Shown here: in pieces, positions 1-8,458 of the stretch
Position numbering within the stretch: position 1 is the stretch's first letter
Layout: the number at the start of each line of letters is the position of its first letter
Source of the DNA: JBMOGA01 sp049318625
GTDB lineage: Bacteria; Pseudomonadota; Alphaproteobacteria; Rhizobiales; Hyphomicrobiaceae
DNA length: 46,481 bases
NCBI GenBank assembly: GCA_049318625.1
Contig: JBMOGA010000028.1
Coordinates: 1-46,481 of the forward strand
Direction of reading: 5' to 3'
Program-made: the position numbers and the translations under genes
The notes under the pieces: generated by a model
Seen by the model: the letters and a program-made list of their open reading frames with translations, nothing else
What the model was told of the DNA's origin: nothing
Database searches by the model: none

Positions 1-186
1 CCTCAACCGAGGATACGGGGCTACCGAAGACCCAAGTTCAACAACCTGCTAGTGGACATTGCCGGTCACGTGCACCGGCGGCAACGGGAACGGACTCGCG
101 CGCACGATCAGAGCTTTGACCTCCGACCTGAGGCCTATGGTTCCATCAAGATTTGGGTGGATGATATCTACCAACCGATACGTTGA
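1..186 (+). CDS. C-terminal fragment of an unrecognised protein (cut by window edge)
   Basis: The first forward frame is open from base 1 to a TGA at 184-186, about 61 codons. The other two forward frames hit stops earlier. The tail ends with residues IKIWVDDIYQPIR, which reads like genuine protein, but I do not recognise the family. The stretch is less GC-rich than the rest of the window, so it could also be non-coding or horizontally acquired. The start lies outside the window. Upstream sequence is needed to decide. Confidence 0.33.
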   Translation, partial: PQPRIRGYRRPKFNNLLVDIAGHVHRRQRERTRAHDQSFDLRPEAYGSIKIWVDDIYQPIR

Positions 187-309
187 CCCATTAACCAGCG
201 AACCGGGAACTTGACGTCCGGATCGGGGAGAAGCAGGCCACACATGTTGATGCGGGCCTCGACGGCGCGTAAGCAGGTTCATCAGCAGTTGCGATTCGAA
301 GAGGCGCCC

Positions 310-1149
310 ATGCGCGGTCTGGCCCAAGTCTCGGTGGCACTGGCTGCCCTCCTCGGGCTCGCCGGTTGCGAGCAGACCCTGACCACGGGGGCCATCGCGA
401 CCCAGATCGCCGAGACCCCCGGTTTCGTGCCGGGCGTGCCCAAGGGCTACCAATGCCCCCTGGTGCCCAACGGCTTCGATCCCGTCGGTTCCATCTACCG
501 GCTCGACCAGACCGGCACCTATTGGCGCGTCAAGGACTTCAGCAAGCACCCGATCATCGCAGCCCAGCCCGGCTTCAACCGCAGCGTCGAGATCTCGAAT
601 TACGTGCTGAGCGACCGCCAGATCTCCAGCGCCGGCATGTCCTACGAAATCCTGAAGACGGCCCTGCCCGGCCTCACCGCCGACGGCAGCGGCGACCTCA
701 AGAAGGAGGTCGCCGTCGACATCACGCTGGAGAAGCTCAGGGGCGAGGTCATCGACGACACCGTCGCCGATCAGATCGCGGCTCTGTTCGAGCAGGAGAT
801 CACGCCGAAACCCGGCAACAAGTACTTCCTGGTCCGCGAGGCGGTGAAGGCCGGATCGGTCAGCTACCGGCTGAAGCAGGAGGACGTCGCCAAACTCGGC
901 GGCAAGGCGCAGATCGAGGGCCTCGCCAAGGCCAAGGCCGACGTCACCATCCGCGACAACAACGGCCTGATCGAGATGAAGCAGGAATTCCCGGACCGCA
1001 TCACCGTGTGCGTCAAGTCGGCCGAGCTCGTCATCGCACCGAAGACAACCACCCGCAGCGCCGCGCCGAGCAGCCCGCAGACGCGCACCGTATCCTTGAA
1101 GCCCACCGACGAGACCACTGTGCCGGCCATCAAGCGCGTCGGCAAGTAG
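310..1149 (+). CDS. Predicted lipoprotein of unknown function
   Basis: The protein is 279 residues from the ATG at 310. Residues 1-20 form a short signal peptide ending in a lipobox (LLGLAGC, Cys20), so the mature protein is predicted to be lipid-anchored in the cell envelope. I prefer this start to in-frame upstream codons because it places the hydrophobic signal at the N-terminus. The rest is soluble and moderately charged, and the Ser/Thr/Pro-rich C-terminus ends in a basic tail. I recognise no catalytic motif and cannot assign a family. The following gene lies 118 bases downstream on the same strand, so co-transcription is possible but not shown. Confidence 0.75.
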   Translation: MRGLAQVSVALAALLGLAGCEQTLTTGAIATQIAETPGFVPGVPKGYQCPLVPNGFDPVGSIYRLDQTGTYWRVKDFSKHPIIAAQPGFNRSVEISNYVLSDRQISSAGMSYEILKTALPGLTADGSGDLKKEVAVDITLEKLRGEVIDDTVADQIAALFEQEITPKPGNKYFLVREAVKAGSVSYRLKQEDVAKLGGKAQIEGLAKAKADVTIRDNNGLIEMKQEFPDRITVCVKSAELVIAPKTTTRSAAPSSPQTRTVSLKPTDETTVPAIKRVGK

Positions 1150-1267
1150 GCGCGCGGGGCGTCTCCAGTTGCGTCGGGCCGCCCGGGGACCCGCGCCTCT
1201 TGCGCGAGATCAAGTTCGTGCGCCGCGTCATCACCCACAATGGCGCATCGGGGCGGCGGGAGGCGGC

Positions 1268-1651
1268 ATGAATCTCGAGAAGGTCATTTTTGGCTTCTTC
1301 ATCCTGCTGGCGGCGACGCTCAATCTCGGCTTCGTCTATGGCGAGCCCGGCAATCCGCTGCACCACCACCATTGGGAGCTGTTTGCCGCCGTCGTCGTGA
1401 ACCTGATCGCCACCGTGCTGAAGTTCGGCGACCGCACCCATATCGGCGCGGTCCATCTCGCCGCCAGCCTCGTCGCATTGCTCCAGTTGTCGGCGGCAAG
1501 TCTGGTCTGGTTCTTCAGCACGACACCGGGCGGTGGGCCGGTCTCGACCGTGGCGCTGCCGATCATCGTGTCGCTAGCGGCCGGCGGCCTGCTCGCCAAC
1601 CTCGTCTCGGTCATCATCATGGTGGCGGATACCACGATGCAGCGGCGCTGA
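1268..1651 (+). CDS. Small integral membrane protein (DUF6394-like)
   Basis: The protein is 127 residues from the ATG at 1268, with three or four hydrophobic helices: about residues 5-23, 37-52, 60-84 and 95-120. Between the first two lies a His cluster (HHHH, residues 32-35) followed by a conserved-looking stretch with LIATVLKFGDRT. From memory this resembles the uncharacterised DUF6394 family, which occurs next to potassium channels. I could not verify that by search. It sits 27 bases before the potassium channel gene on the same strand, so the two are probably co-transcribed. It may be an accessory membrane subunit, but that role is inference from position only. Confidence 0.75.
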   Translation: MNLEKVIFGFFILLAATLNLGFVYGEPGNPLHHHHWELFAAVVVNLIATVLKFGDRTHIGAVHLAASLVALLQLSAASLVWFFSTTPGGGPVSTVALPIIVSLAAGGLLANLVSVIIMVADTTMQRR

Positions 1652-1678
1652 CCCATCCCTGGGAGAAAGGCGGGCGAG

Positions 1679-3379
1679 GTGAACAGCGTCTTCTTCGTCG
1701 CGCTTCGACGCCTGCGCGCACCGCTGATCCTCCTGATCTCGATCTTTGCGATCGCCACCGTCGGCCTCACGCTGATCCCCGGAGTCGACGAGCAGGGCCG
1801 GGAATGGCGGATGACCGTTTTCCAGGCCTTCTACTTCGTCACCTACACCGCCACGACCATCGGCTTCGGCGAGATCCCCCACGCCTTCACGGACATCCAG
1901 CGCCTCTGGGTGCTGGTCGTCATCTACATGTCGGTGATCGGCTGGTCGTTCCTGCTCGGCGCCCTGCTCGGCCTCTCCCAGGACAAGAGCTTCCAGCACG
2001 CCATCGTCACCGCCCGCTTCCGCAGCGCCGTACAGCGCCTGCGCGAGCCGTTCTATATCATCTGCGGACTGGGTGAGACCGGGCTGATGGTGGTGCGTTC
2101 GCTCGACCGGCTCGGGTTCCGCTTCGTCGTCATCGACACCGATGCCGTGCGCCTTTCCGATCTCGAACTCCAGGAACTCGGCGCCGACGCTCTCGACATC
2201 AATGCCGATGCGCGCTCGCCTGAAACGCTGACGATGGCCGGCATGCTGAAGAGCGAATGCCGCGGCCTTCTCGCCCTGAGCAACAACGACGACGCCAATC
2301 TGGCGATCGCCATCAACGCCCGCCTGCTCAACCCGCACCTGCGCGTCATCTGCCGCTGCCACACGCCCGCCGTTTCGGCCTCCATGGAGACCATCGGCAC
2401 CTACCAGGTCATCAATCCCTATACGGAGTTCGGAGAACACCTGCTGCTGGCGATGCGCGCCGCCGACAGCCACCGGCTGCTGTCGTGGCTGGCCGGTCCG
2501 CCAGGGTCCTATCTGCAGCCGCGCGTGCCGGCGCCGCCCGGCGGCTGGATCGTCTGCGGCTACGGCCGGTTCGGCGCCGAGGTCGTCTCGGCGATCCAGC
2601 GCGGCGGCTTCGACGTGACGATCATCGACCCGACCGGCGGAGGCCGGCCCGGCGCCCGTGGCGTCCTCGGCGTCGGCACCGATGCCAGCGTCTTGCGCGA
2701 GGCCGGCATCGCGGACGCCGCGGGCCTCGTCGCCGGCACCGACAACGACACCACGAACCTCACCATCGCGCTCGCCGCCCGTCACCTCAACCCGCGCCTG
2801 TTCATCATCGTCCGGCAGAACCTAGTGGCCAACAAGCCCCTGTTCGACGCCCTCGGCGCCAACATGACGATGGTCTCGAGCCAGATCATCGCCAACGAGT
2901 GCGTCGCCATCCTGCGCACACCGCTGCTCGCCGAATTCCTGCGCATCGTGCGCGCGAAGGACGATGTGTGGGCCCACGCCGTCGTCGAACGGCTGCGCGC
3001 GATCGTCGGCGACGTCACGCCGGATTTCTGGAGCTTCGTCGTCTCGCCCGAGCAAACGCCGGGCCTGTGCACCGCCATGGACGATCTGGCGAGACCCGTG
3101 ACCGTCGGGGACATCCGGCGCAGCCTCACCGACCGCACGAAGCCGGCTCCCTGCAGCGCGCTGTTGGTCGAGCGCAATAGCCGATGGATCGAGTTGCCGG
3201 ACGACGCAGAGCCGGTCCGCGACGGCGACCACTACCTGTTCGCCGGCACCGCCGCCGCAAAGCGCGACCAGCGCGACGTTCTGCGCAACGCCGACATAGC
3301 CGCCTACGTCATCGCCGGCCGTGGCTCGCTCGGCGGCACCCTCTGGCACTGGCTCGCCGGCCCCCGCCGCGCGGCCTGA
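1679..3379 (+). CDS. Potassium channel with two RCK (TrkA-N) domains
   Basis: The protein is 566 residues. The N-terminus has two membrane helices (about 12-34 and 72-96) flanking a pore loop with the filter-like sequence TTIGFGE (residues 59-65). Two cytoplasmic Rossmann-type RCK domains follow, with nucleotide-binding glycines GLGETG (130-135) and GYGRFG (294-299). Such channels pass K+ passively and are gated by ligands bound to the RCK domains. The start is a GTG at 1679 behind a GGGAGAAAGG-type ribosome-binding site. Two tandem RCK domains in one chain give a BK/GsuK-like gating unit per subunit. It is probably in an operon with the small membrane protein upstream and converges on the uraD-uraH fusion gene. 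Confidence 0.9.
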   Translation: MNSVFFVALRRLRAPLILLISIFAIATVGLTLIPGVDEQGREWRMTVFQAFYFVTYTATTIGFGEIPHAFTDIQRLWVLVVIYMSVIGWSFLLGALLGLSQDKSFQHAIVTARFRSAVQRLREPFYIICGLGETGLMVVRSLDRLGFRFVVIDTDAVRLSDLELQELGADALDINADARSPETLTMAGMLKSECRGLLALSNNDDANLAIAINARLLNPHLRVICRCHTPAVSASMETIGTYQVINPYTEFGEHLLLAMRAADSHRLLSWLAGPPGSYLQPRVPAPPGGWIVCGYGRFGAEVVSAIQRGGFDVTIIDPTGGGRPGARGVLGVGTDASVLREAGIADAAGLVAGTDNDTTNLTIALAARHLNPRLFIIVRQNLVANKPLFDALGANMTMVSSQIIANECVAILRTPLLAEFLRIVRAKDDVWAHAVVERLRAIVGDVTPDFWSFVVSPEQTPGLCTAMDDLARPVTVGDIRRSLTDRTKPAPCSALLVERNSRWIELPDDAEPVRDGDHYLFAGTAAAKRDQRDVLRNADIAAYVIAGRGSLGGTLWHWLAGPRRAA

Positions 3380-3412
3380 GCGCCAAAACCGCCCGCACCG
3401 GGTCCGTAACCC

Positions 3413-4294
3413 TCAACTGCCCCGGTAGGTCGCGTAACTCCATGGGCTGACCAGCAGCGGCACATGATAGTGCCCCTCTGCCTCGGCGATCGCAAAGCGG
3501 ATCGGCACCACGTCAAGGAACGCCGGCTCGGCCAGTGCATCGCCGCGCGCCCGGAAGTAGTCGCCGGCGTGAAACGCGATCTCGTAGGTCCCGATCCGCA
3601 GCGGCCCGCCGCCCATCAGCGGCTGGTCGGTGCGGCCGTCGGCATTCGACCGCATCTCGACGATCACGCTGCGCGCGCTGGCTCCGATCTCGGTGAGCAC
3701 GATCTTCACGCCGGGGGCCGGTCGTCCGGATGCCGTGTCGAGCACGTGCGTCGACAGCCGCCCGTCTGTCCGTGGCTTGCCGGGTCCGTCGACCTTGCCC
3801 ACGAGGCGCAGCCGGGTGATGTACCCGATCTCGGCCAGCGCCGTGGTCCGTTCCTCCTCGGCCGAATGGCCGAGCCGGCGCTCGAACTGCGCGAGAATGG
3901 AATCGCGCGTGTGGCGGCGGACGCAGATGATGAACGGAAACCCGAACCGCGCGCGATAGGCCGTGTTCAGGCGAAAGAAGCGCTCGAACTCCGCGTCGGC
4001 GAGCCGGTCGAGCCCGAGCCCGCCCTGTTCGTCGCGCGAGGCCGCCGTCAAATCGACCCGCCCCACCTTCGATCCGAGTTCCGGATGGCCCTGGATGAAG
4101 GCGAGCTGGCGCTCAGCGCCCGCCGCCGCCACCGCCGCCACCATGGCCGCGTGCAGCGCACCGACGGTCGCGAACGGCCGCTGCCCCGTCACCGCCTCTG
4201 CGACCCACGGCGCATGCTCGAAGATCTCGCCGAGCGCGGCCACGAAGGTGGGCGCATCCATGGCGTTGAGCACATCCAGCGTCATCGAGGTCAT
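3413..4294 (-). CDS. uraD-uraH: Bifunctional OHCU decarboxylase / 5-hydroxyisourate hydrolase (UraD-UraH fusion)
   Basis: The protein is 293 residues and joins two enzymes of urate breakdown. Residues 5-165 are UraD, the 2-oxo-4-hydroxy-4-carboxy-5-ureidoimidazoline decarboxylase: HPELGSK with the catalytic His70, then SRDEQGGLG (86-94) and FGFPFIICV (117-125). Residues 178-293 are the transthyretin-like hydrolase UraH: THVLD (His183), HYHVPLL (275-281) and the family-defining C-terminal YRGS. The fusion would take hydroxyisourate through OHCU to S-allantoin in one polypeptide. The domain order matches the plant allantoin synthase. It is the last gene of a minus-strand run after an ABC transporter (33-base gap). 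The PuuD oxidase that would make its substrate is about 3 kb away. Confidence 0.93.
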   Translation of the reverse strand: MTSMTLDVLNAMDAPTFVAALGEIFEHAPWVAEAVTGQRPFATVGALHAAMVAAVAAAGAERQLAFIQGHPELGSKVGRVDLTAASRDEQGGLGLDRLADAEFERFFRLNTAYRARFGFPFIICVRRHTRDSILAQFERRLGHSAEEERTTALAEIGYITRLRLVGKVDGPGKPRTDGRLSTHVLDTASGRPAPGVKIVLTEIGASARSVIVEMRSNADGRTDQPLMGGGPLRIGTYEIAFHAGDYFRARGDALAEPAFLDVVPIRFAIAEAEGHYHVPLLVSPWSYATYRGS

Positions 4295-4327
4295 CGTCCA
4301 CTCCCCGCTCCGGCCAACCGCCGCCGC

Positions 4328-5110
4328 TCAGGCCCCGCTGAAGCCGGACGAGCGATGGGCCCAACCTGTCATCCGCTTCTCGAGCCAGGCCATGAGTGCA
4401 TACATGACGATGCCCTCGACCGCGAGCGCGACCAGCCCCGCGAACACCAGCGGCACGTTGAACTGGCTCTGCGCGCCGAGCATCATGTGCCCGACCCCGG
4501 AATTGGCCGCCACCGTCTCCGACACCACCGAGCCGACGAACGCCAGCGTGATCGCGACCTTCAGCGAACCGAAGAAATAGGGGAGTGCCCGCGGGATTCC
4601 GACCTTGAGCATGATATCCATCTTGCTCGCGCCGAGCGCCCGCAGCACGTCCTCGAGTTCGGGCTCGATCGTGGCGAGCCCGGTCGCCACGTTCACGACG
4701 ATGGGGAAGAACGCGATCAGGAACGCGGTGATAACGGCCGGCACCGTGCCGATGCCGAACCAAATCACCAGGATCGGCACCACGGCCACCTTGGGGATCG
4801 AGTTGAAACCGACCATCAGCGGATAGAGGCCGGCGTAGATGGCGCGCGACCAGCCGACCAGCAGACCCAGCGCCATGCCGCCGACGACGGCGAACAGGAA
4901 CCCCAGCGTGGTCGTGAACAGCGTCTGCAGCGAGTTCTGCCAGATCGCCGGCCAGTATTCAACGATGGCCCGCGCGATCTCGGTCGGCGCCGGCAGGATG
5001 AATTTCGGAATCCGGTAGAAGACGACCGCCGCCTCCCAGATCGCGAACAACGCGACCGTGTAGAGCCACGGCGCCGCCTTGATAAAGTACGTCTCGCGTC
5101 GCGACATCAT
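4328..5110 (-). CDS. ABC transporter permease (SsuC/TauC family)
   Basis: The protein is 260 residues with about six membrane helices and the cytoplasmic EAA-type loop (RALGASKMDIMLKVGIP) that contacts the ATPase. It belongs to the permease family of nitrate/sulfonate/taurine and hydroxymethylpyrimidine-type importers. Its ATG at 5108-5110 overlaps the ATPase stop codon (ATGA), showing translational coupling. The order on the minus strand is binding protein, ATPase, permease, uraD-uraH. A substrate linked to purine degradation (urate, allantoin or a related ureide) is therefore the working guess. Nothing in the permease itself identifies the substrate. Confidence 0.9.
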   Translation of the reverse strand: MMSRRETYFIKAAPWLYTVALFAIWEAAVVFYRIPKFILPAPTEIARAIVEYWPAIWQNSLQTLFTTTLGFLFAVVGGMALGLLVGWSRAIYAGLYPLMVGFNSIPKVAVVPILVIWFGIGTVPAVITAFLIAFFPIVVNVATGLATIEPELEDVLRALGASKMDIMLKVGIPRALPYFFGSLKVAITLAFVGSVVSETVAANSGVGHMMLGAQSQFNVPLVFAGLVALAVEGIVMYALMAWLEKRMTGWAHRSSGFSGA

Positions 5111-5895
5111 GCAGCCGCCCTCGCTTCGGCGATGTGCGCGCGCAACTCGTGCACGACGCTGTTGAAGGCGTGCTCGTAGACGAGATCGAGCGGCCGCGGC
5201 CGCGGGAAGTCGATGCGCCGCTCGGCGACGATGCGTCCCGGCCGCGCGCTCATGACGAAAATGCGGTCGGCGAGATAGACCGCCTCGCGCAGATCATGCG
5301 TCACCAGAACAACGGTGAACCGCTTGGCTTGGTGCAGATCGCGGATCACCCCCCACAACTCCTCGCGCGTGAAGGCGTCGAGGGCGCCGAAAGGTTCGTC
5401 CAGCATCAGGAGGTCGGGCGCATGGATCAACGCCCGGCAAAGGTTGGCGCGCTGCTGCATGCCGCCCGAAAGCTGCCAGGGATACTTGACGCCGAAGCCC
5501 TTGAGACCGACCAGCGACAGCAGATCCTCGGCCTGACGCTCGTAGTCGGCCCGGTGGCGCGACAGCCGGCCGCGATGGGGCTGCACGATCTCCAGTGGCA
5601 GCATGACGTTGCGCAGCGTCGTCCGCCACGGCAGCAGCGACGGGTTCTGGAATGCCATGCCGGCGTTCGAGACCGGCCCCGACACCCGCTTCCCCGCGAC
5701 GTCGACCTCGCCCGCCTGCGGGCGCACCAGCCCGGTCGTGAGCTTCATCAGGGTCGACTTCCCGCAGCCCGAGGGGCCGACGACCGCGGCAAACTCCCCG
5801 CGCTGGACCGCAAGGCTCAGATTCTGCACCGCCAACGTGCCACCGGCACCGCCATAGGTCAGATCGACGTTTCTCACTTCAACGAAGGCGGACAA
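5107..5895 (-). CDS. ABC transporter ATP-binding protein (SsuB/TauB family)
   Basis: The protein is 262 residues. It has Walker A GPSGCGKST, signature LSGGMQQR and Walker B LLMLDEPFGALD followed by the H-loop VTHD, so it is a complete ATPase. The best start is a TTG at 5895: the frame has no ATG there, and the codons that follow begin the usual VEVRNVDLTYGG strand. A weak AGCAGG lies about eight bases upstream. It energises import together with the overlapping permease and the binding protein encoded 63 bases upstream. TTG initiation may lower its translation relative to the binding protein. Confidence 0.9.
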   Translation of the reverse strand: MSAFVEVRNVDLTYGGAGGTLAVQNLSLAVQRGEFAAVVGPSGCGKSTLMKLTTGLVRPQAGEVDVAGKRVSGPVSNAGMAFQNPSLLPWRTTLRNVMLPLEIVQPHRGRLSRHRADYERQAEDLLSLVGLKGFGVKYPWQLSGGMQQRANLCRALIHAPDLLMLDEPFGALDAFTREELWGVIRDLHQAKRFTVVLVTHDLREAVYLADRIFVMSARPGRIVAERRIDFPRPRPLDLVYEHAFNSVVHELRAHIAEARAAA

Positions 5896-5958
5896 ATTAT
5901 GAACCTGCTTGGAACGTGGGAATGGGCCGCCCGCGTCAGCGCGAGCGGCCTCGCGTCG

Positions 5959-6987
5959 TCAGTCGACCTTGCGATCGGCGGCCGCGCCGAGAAAGCTCGA
6001 GTCGAACACGCGGTCCGGAGCCGGCGGCGCATTGAGCCCGATCGAGACGTTGAGCAACTCGATCGACTTGGCGAGCTTACCCGGATCGACGCCGCCGAAG
6101 CCGTTGGCTTTCACCGCCGGCGTTACGAAATTCTGGGCAAGCGCCATATTGAGGCGTTCGAGCTCGACGTCGGCCTTCAGGATATTGTTGCGCTTGAGCA
6201 CGGCGGCGACGCCGTCCGCGGGCGCCTTCACGACGTCACGCACGCCTTTGACGAGCGCGCGCAGGAACCCCTTCACCGCGTCAGGGTTCTTGGCGGCAAA
6301 ATCGGCGTTGACCATGATGGCGTTGCCGTAGAGGTCGAGCCCGTTCTCCGCCATCAGAATGAGCGAGATGTCGTCCGCCGCGACCCCCTGCGACTTGAGG
6401 TTCAGCACCGACGAGAACGAGAAGCCGAAGATGCCCTGCACTTGCCCCTGTGCCAGCATCGGCTCGCGCACCGGGAAGCCGACGCTCTCGATCTTGATCT
6501 TGTCGAGGTTCAGGTTGGCGACTTTGGCGAACGCCTTCCACTGGGCGAACGCGCCGTCCGGCGGCGGCGCCCCGAGCGTCTTGCCTTCGAGCGACTTGGG
6601 ATCGGTCGTGACGCCGAGGCTCTTGCGCCCAATGATCGCGAACGGCGGGCGCTCGTAGACCATCATGACCGCCTTGACCTTGAGGTCCGGCTGCTCGTCG
6701 ATCGCCTTGACCAGCGAGTTGATGTCGCCGAATCCCATCTGATAGGTGCCGGTGGCGACACGCGGGATCGCCTCACGCGAGCCGGCGCCGGTGTCGATGG
6801 TGACGTTGAGACCCTCGGCCTTGAAGTATCCCTTGTCGATGGCCACGAAGAACGGCGCGGCCGGCCCCTCGAATTTCCAGTCGAGCGTGAAGCGGATATC
6901 GGTCGCGGCGGCTGGAGCAGCGGCGGCGATGGTCGCGATCAGTGCCGCGGCGAACAGCCCGGCGGCGTGGCGAAGTGACGATCTCAT
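5959..6987 (-). CDS. ABC transporter substrate-binding protein (NMT1/THI5-like)
   Basis: The protein is 342 residues with a classical signal peptide (residues 1-28, ending in AAAT). The mature part is an NMT1/THI5-like periplasmic binding fold: FTLDWKFEG at the start, then an AAPFFVAIDKGYF segment that is typical of the family. I chose the ATG at 6987 because it starts the signal peptide; the frame is open further upstream but the added sequence is not signal-like. It is the first gene of the minus-strand transporter and uraD-uraH unit, divergent from puuD across about 260 bases. The family binds aromatic or heterocyclic molecules such as pyrimidines and sulfonates, so a purine-derived ligand is plausible but unproven. 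Confidence 0.9.
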   Translation of the reverse strand: MRSSLRHAAGLFAAALIATIAAAAPAAATDIRFTLDWKFEGPAAPFFVAIDKGYFKAEGLNVTIDTGAGSREAIPRVATGTYQMGFGDINSLVKAIDEQPDLKVKAVMMVYERPPFAIIGRKSLGVTTDPKSLEGKTLGAPPPDGAFAQWKAFAKVANLNLDKIKIESVGFPVREPMLAQGQVQGIFGFSFSSVLNLKSQGVAADDISLILMAENGLDLYGNAIMVNADFAAKNPDAVKGFLRALVKGVRDVVKAPADGVAAVLKRNNILKADVELERLNMALAQNFVTPAVKANGFGGVDPGKLAKSIELLNVSIGLNAPPAPDRVFDSSFLGAAADRKVD

Positions 6988-7057
6988 GAGACCCCCGTAA
7001 CGATGGACGCACCGCCCCGTGCTCAGGGCCGTCGGCGCCGATGGATAGCGGGCAGAG

Positions 7058-7107
7058 GTCAGCCCCCGAGCCCCGCTCATGTTTCCGCCATCCACCGGGG
7101 GGCTGAC
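7058..7107. repeat. Inverted repeat with 10-base perfect arms
   Basis: GTCAGCCCCC (7058-7067) is repeated as its exact complement GGGGGCTGAC (7098-7107), with 30 bases between. The arm centres are 40 bases apart, close to four helical turns. That suits two dimers of a regulator or a DNA loop between the divergent genes. Alternatively it could form an RNA hairpin in the transcript of either gene. Confidence 0.6.
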
Positions 7108-7152
7108 AAGTCCAAGAAGTGCGCAGTTCAGCCAATTTTCAGGCAATGCCCC

Positions 7153-7166
7153 GTCCAGTGATGGAC
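7153..7166. promoter_or_regulatory. Palindrome upstream of puuD, possible operator
   Basis: GTCCAGTGATGGAC has five-base arms (GTCCA/TGGAC) around a four-base centre, about 85 bases before the puuD start. Size and position suit an operator for a small dimeric repressor. No regulator gene is adjacent, and a palindrome this short can occur by chance. Confidence 0.3.
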
Positions 7167-7249
7167 CCCACTGGTGTCGAACCGCACAAATCCCATTGCC
7201 GGACCGGGCCTCAACGGCGAATGTTCGCCCGGCAGAAGAGGGGAAAGCC

Positions 7250-8440
7250 GTGATCGATATTCTCTGGGCCTGGGGCGAGGCCTTCTTGCGTTGGCTACAC
7301 GTCATCGCCGGCATCGCCTGGATCGGCAGCTCGTTCTATTTCATCCACTTGGACCTGAGCCTCGCCCGGCGCGACGGCCTGCCCGACAAGGCGTACGGCG
7401 AAGCCTGGCAGGTCCACGGCGGCGGCTTCTACCACATGGTCAAGTATCTGGTGGCGCCGAACCGGATGCCGGCCGAGCTAACTTGGTTCAAATGGGAGGC
7501 CTACGCGACGTGGCTCTCCGGCTTCGCGCTGCTCGTGGTGGTCTACTATTTCGGCGCCGAGTTGTACCTCGTCGATCCGGCCGTCCTCGACATGACCCCG
7601 GCAACCGCGGCGCTGGTCAGCGTGGCCGGCATCGTCGCCGGCTGGCTGCTCTACGACGCGCTCTGCCGCTCACCCATCGGCAAGAATGCAGTCCTCCTCG
7701 CCATCGCCGGCTTCGCGTTCCTGGTCGCCCTCGCCGTCGCCTACTCTTTTGTTCTGAGCCCCCGCGGCGCCTTCATGCAGATGGGCGCCATCATCGGCAC
7801 CATCATGGCGGCCAACGTGCTGATGGTCATCATCCCGGGCCAGCGCAAGGTGGTGGCCGACCTCATCGCCGGCCGGACCCCCGACCCGATCCACGGCATC
7901 CGCGGCAAGCAGCGCTCGGTTCACAACAACTACCTGACGTTGCCGGTGGTGTTCATCATGATCGCCAACCACTACCCGCTCGCCTACGCCACCCGGTTCA
8001 GCTGGGCGATCCTCGCGCTGCTGCTGGTGATGGGTGTCGTCATCCGGCACTTCTACAACAGCCGCCACAAAGGGCTGCCGTCACCGTGGTGGACCTGGGC
8101 CGTTGCCGCCGCCTGCGGCCTCGCCATCGCGGGGGTCTCGATGTTGGGCCCAGCCGTCGGAACGCGCATTGTCGGCTCAGCCGCAACCACGCGTGTCGCC
8201 TTCGCCGAGGTCGAGGAGATCGTGACGTCCCGCTGCAGCATGTGCCATGCCGCCGAGCCGGTCTGGCGCGGCATCACCGTGCCGCCCAAGGGCGTCCGCC
8301 TGGACAGCCCCGGCGCCATCAGACGTCACGCGGTCCAGATCGGCCTGAACACGGTCGCCTCCAGCGCCATGCCGCCGGGCAATATCACCGGCATGACCGA
8401 CGCGGAGCGCCGCATCGTGGCGGCCTGGCTGCGCTGGTAG
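7250..8440 (+). CDS. puuD: Membrane-bound urate oxidase PuuD with C-terminal cytochrome c domain
   Basis: The protein is 396 residues from the GTG at 7250. Residues 1-300 contain about eight membrane helices with conserved histidines (for example HVIAGIAWIGSSFYF at 17-31). The C-terminus is a cytochrome c domain with the haem site CSMCH (329-333) and a likely distal ligand Met374 (SAMPPGN). This is the architecture of the PuuD family, which oxidises urate to 5-hydroxyisourate and passes electrons to the respiratory chain instead of making hydrogen peroxide. Its product is the substrate of the UraD-UraH fusion nearby. The start is supported by an AGAAGAGGGG sequence just upstream. Earlier in-frame codons add residues lacking membrane character. 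Confidence 0.93.
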   Translation: MIDILWAWGEAFLRWLHVIAGIAWIGSSFYFIHLDLSLARRDGLPDKAYGEAWQVHGGGFYHMVKYLVAPNRMPAELTWFKWEAYATWLSGFALLVVVYYFGAELYLVDPAVLDMTPATAALVSVAGIVAGWLLYDALCRSPIGKNAVLLAIAGFAFLVALAVAYSFVLSPRGAFMQMGAIIGTIMAANVLMVIIPGQRKVVADLIAGRTPDPIHGIRGKQRSVHNNYLTLPVVFIMIANHYPLAYATRFSWAILALLLVMGVVIRHFYNSRHKGLPSPWWTWAVAAACGLAIAGVSMLGPAVGTRIVGSAATTRVAFAEVEEIVTSRCSMCHAAEPVWRGITVPPKGVRLDSPGAIRRHAVQIGLNTVASSAMPPGNITGMTDAERRIVAAWLRW

Positions 8441-8458
8441 TCGCGCGCCGCCGTCCGC

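Larger units (their letters stand above)
6988..7249. promoter_or_regulatory. Divergent control region between the ABC transporter and puuD
   Basis: These 262 bases separate the start codons of the binding protein (minus) and puuD (plus), so promoters for both must lie here. It contains a widely spaced inverted repeat (7058-7107) and a compact palindrome (7153-7166), listed separately. I see no convincing -35/-10 pair or sigma-54 motif. An AGAAGAGGGG ribosome-binding sequence lies just before the puuD GTG. Shared control of urate oxidation and the transporter is likely but inferred. Confidence 0.6.

Noticed and set aside
3464..5179. Long plus-strand frame opposite uraD-uraH and the permease
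   Set aside because: It is low in complexity with Arg/His/Asp bias, typical of an antisense frame in GC-rich DNA. The minus strand encodes recognisable enzymes.
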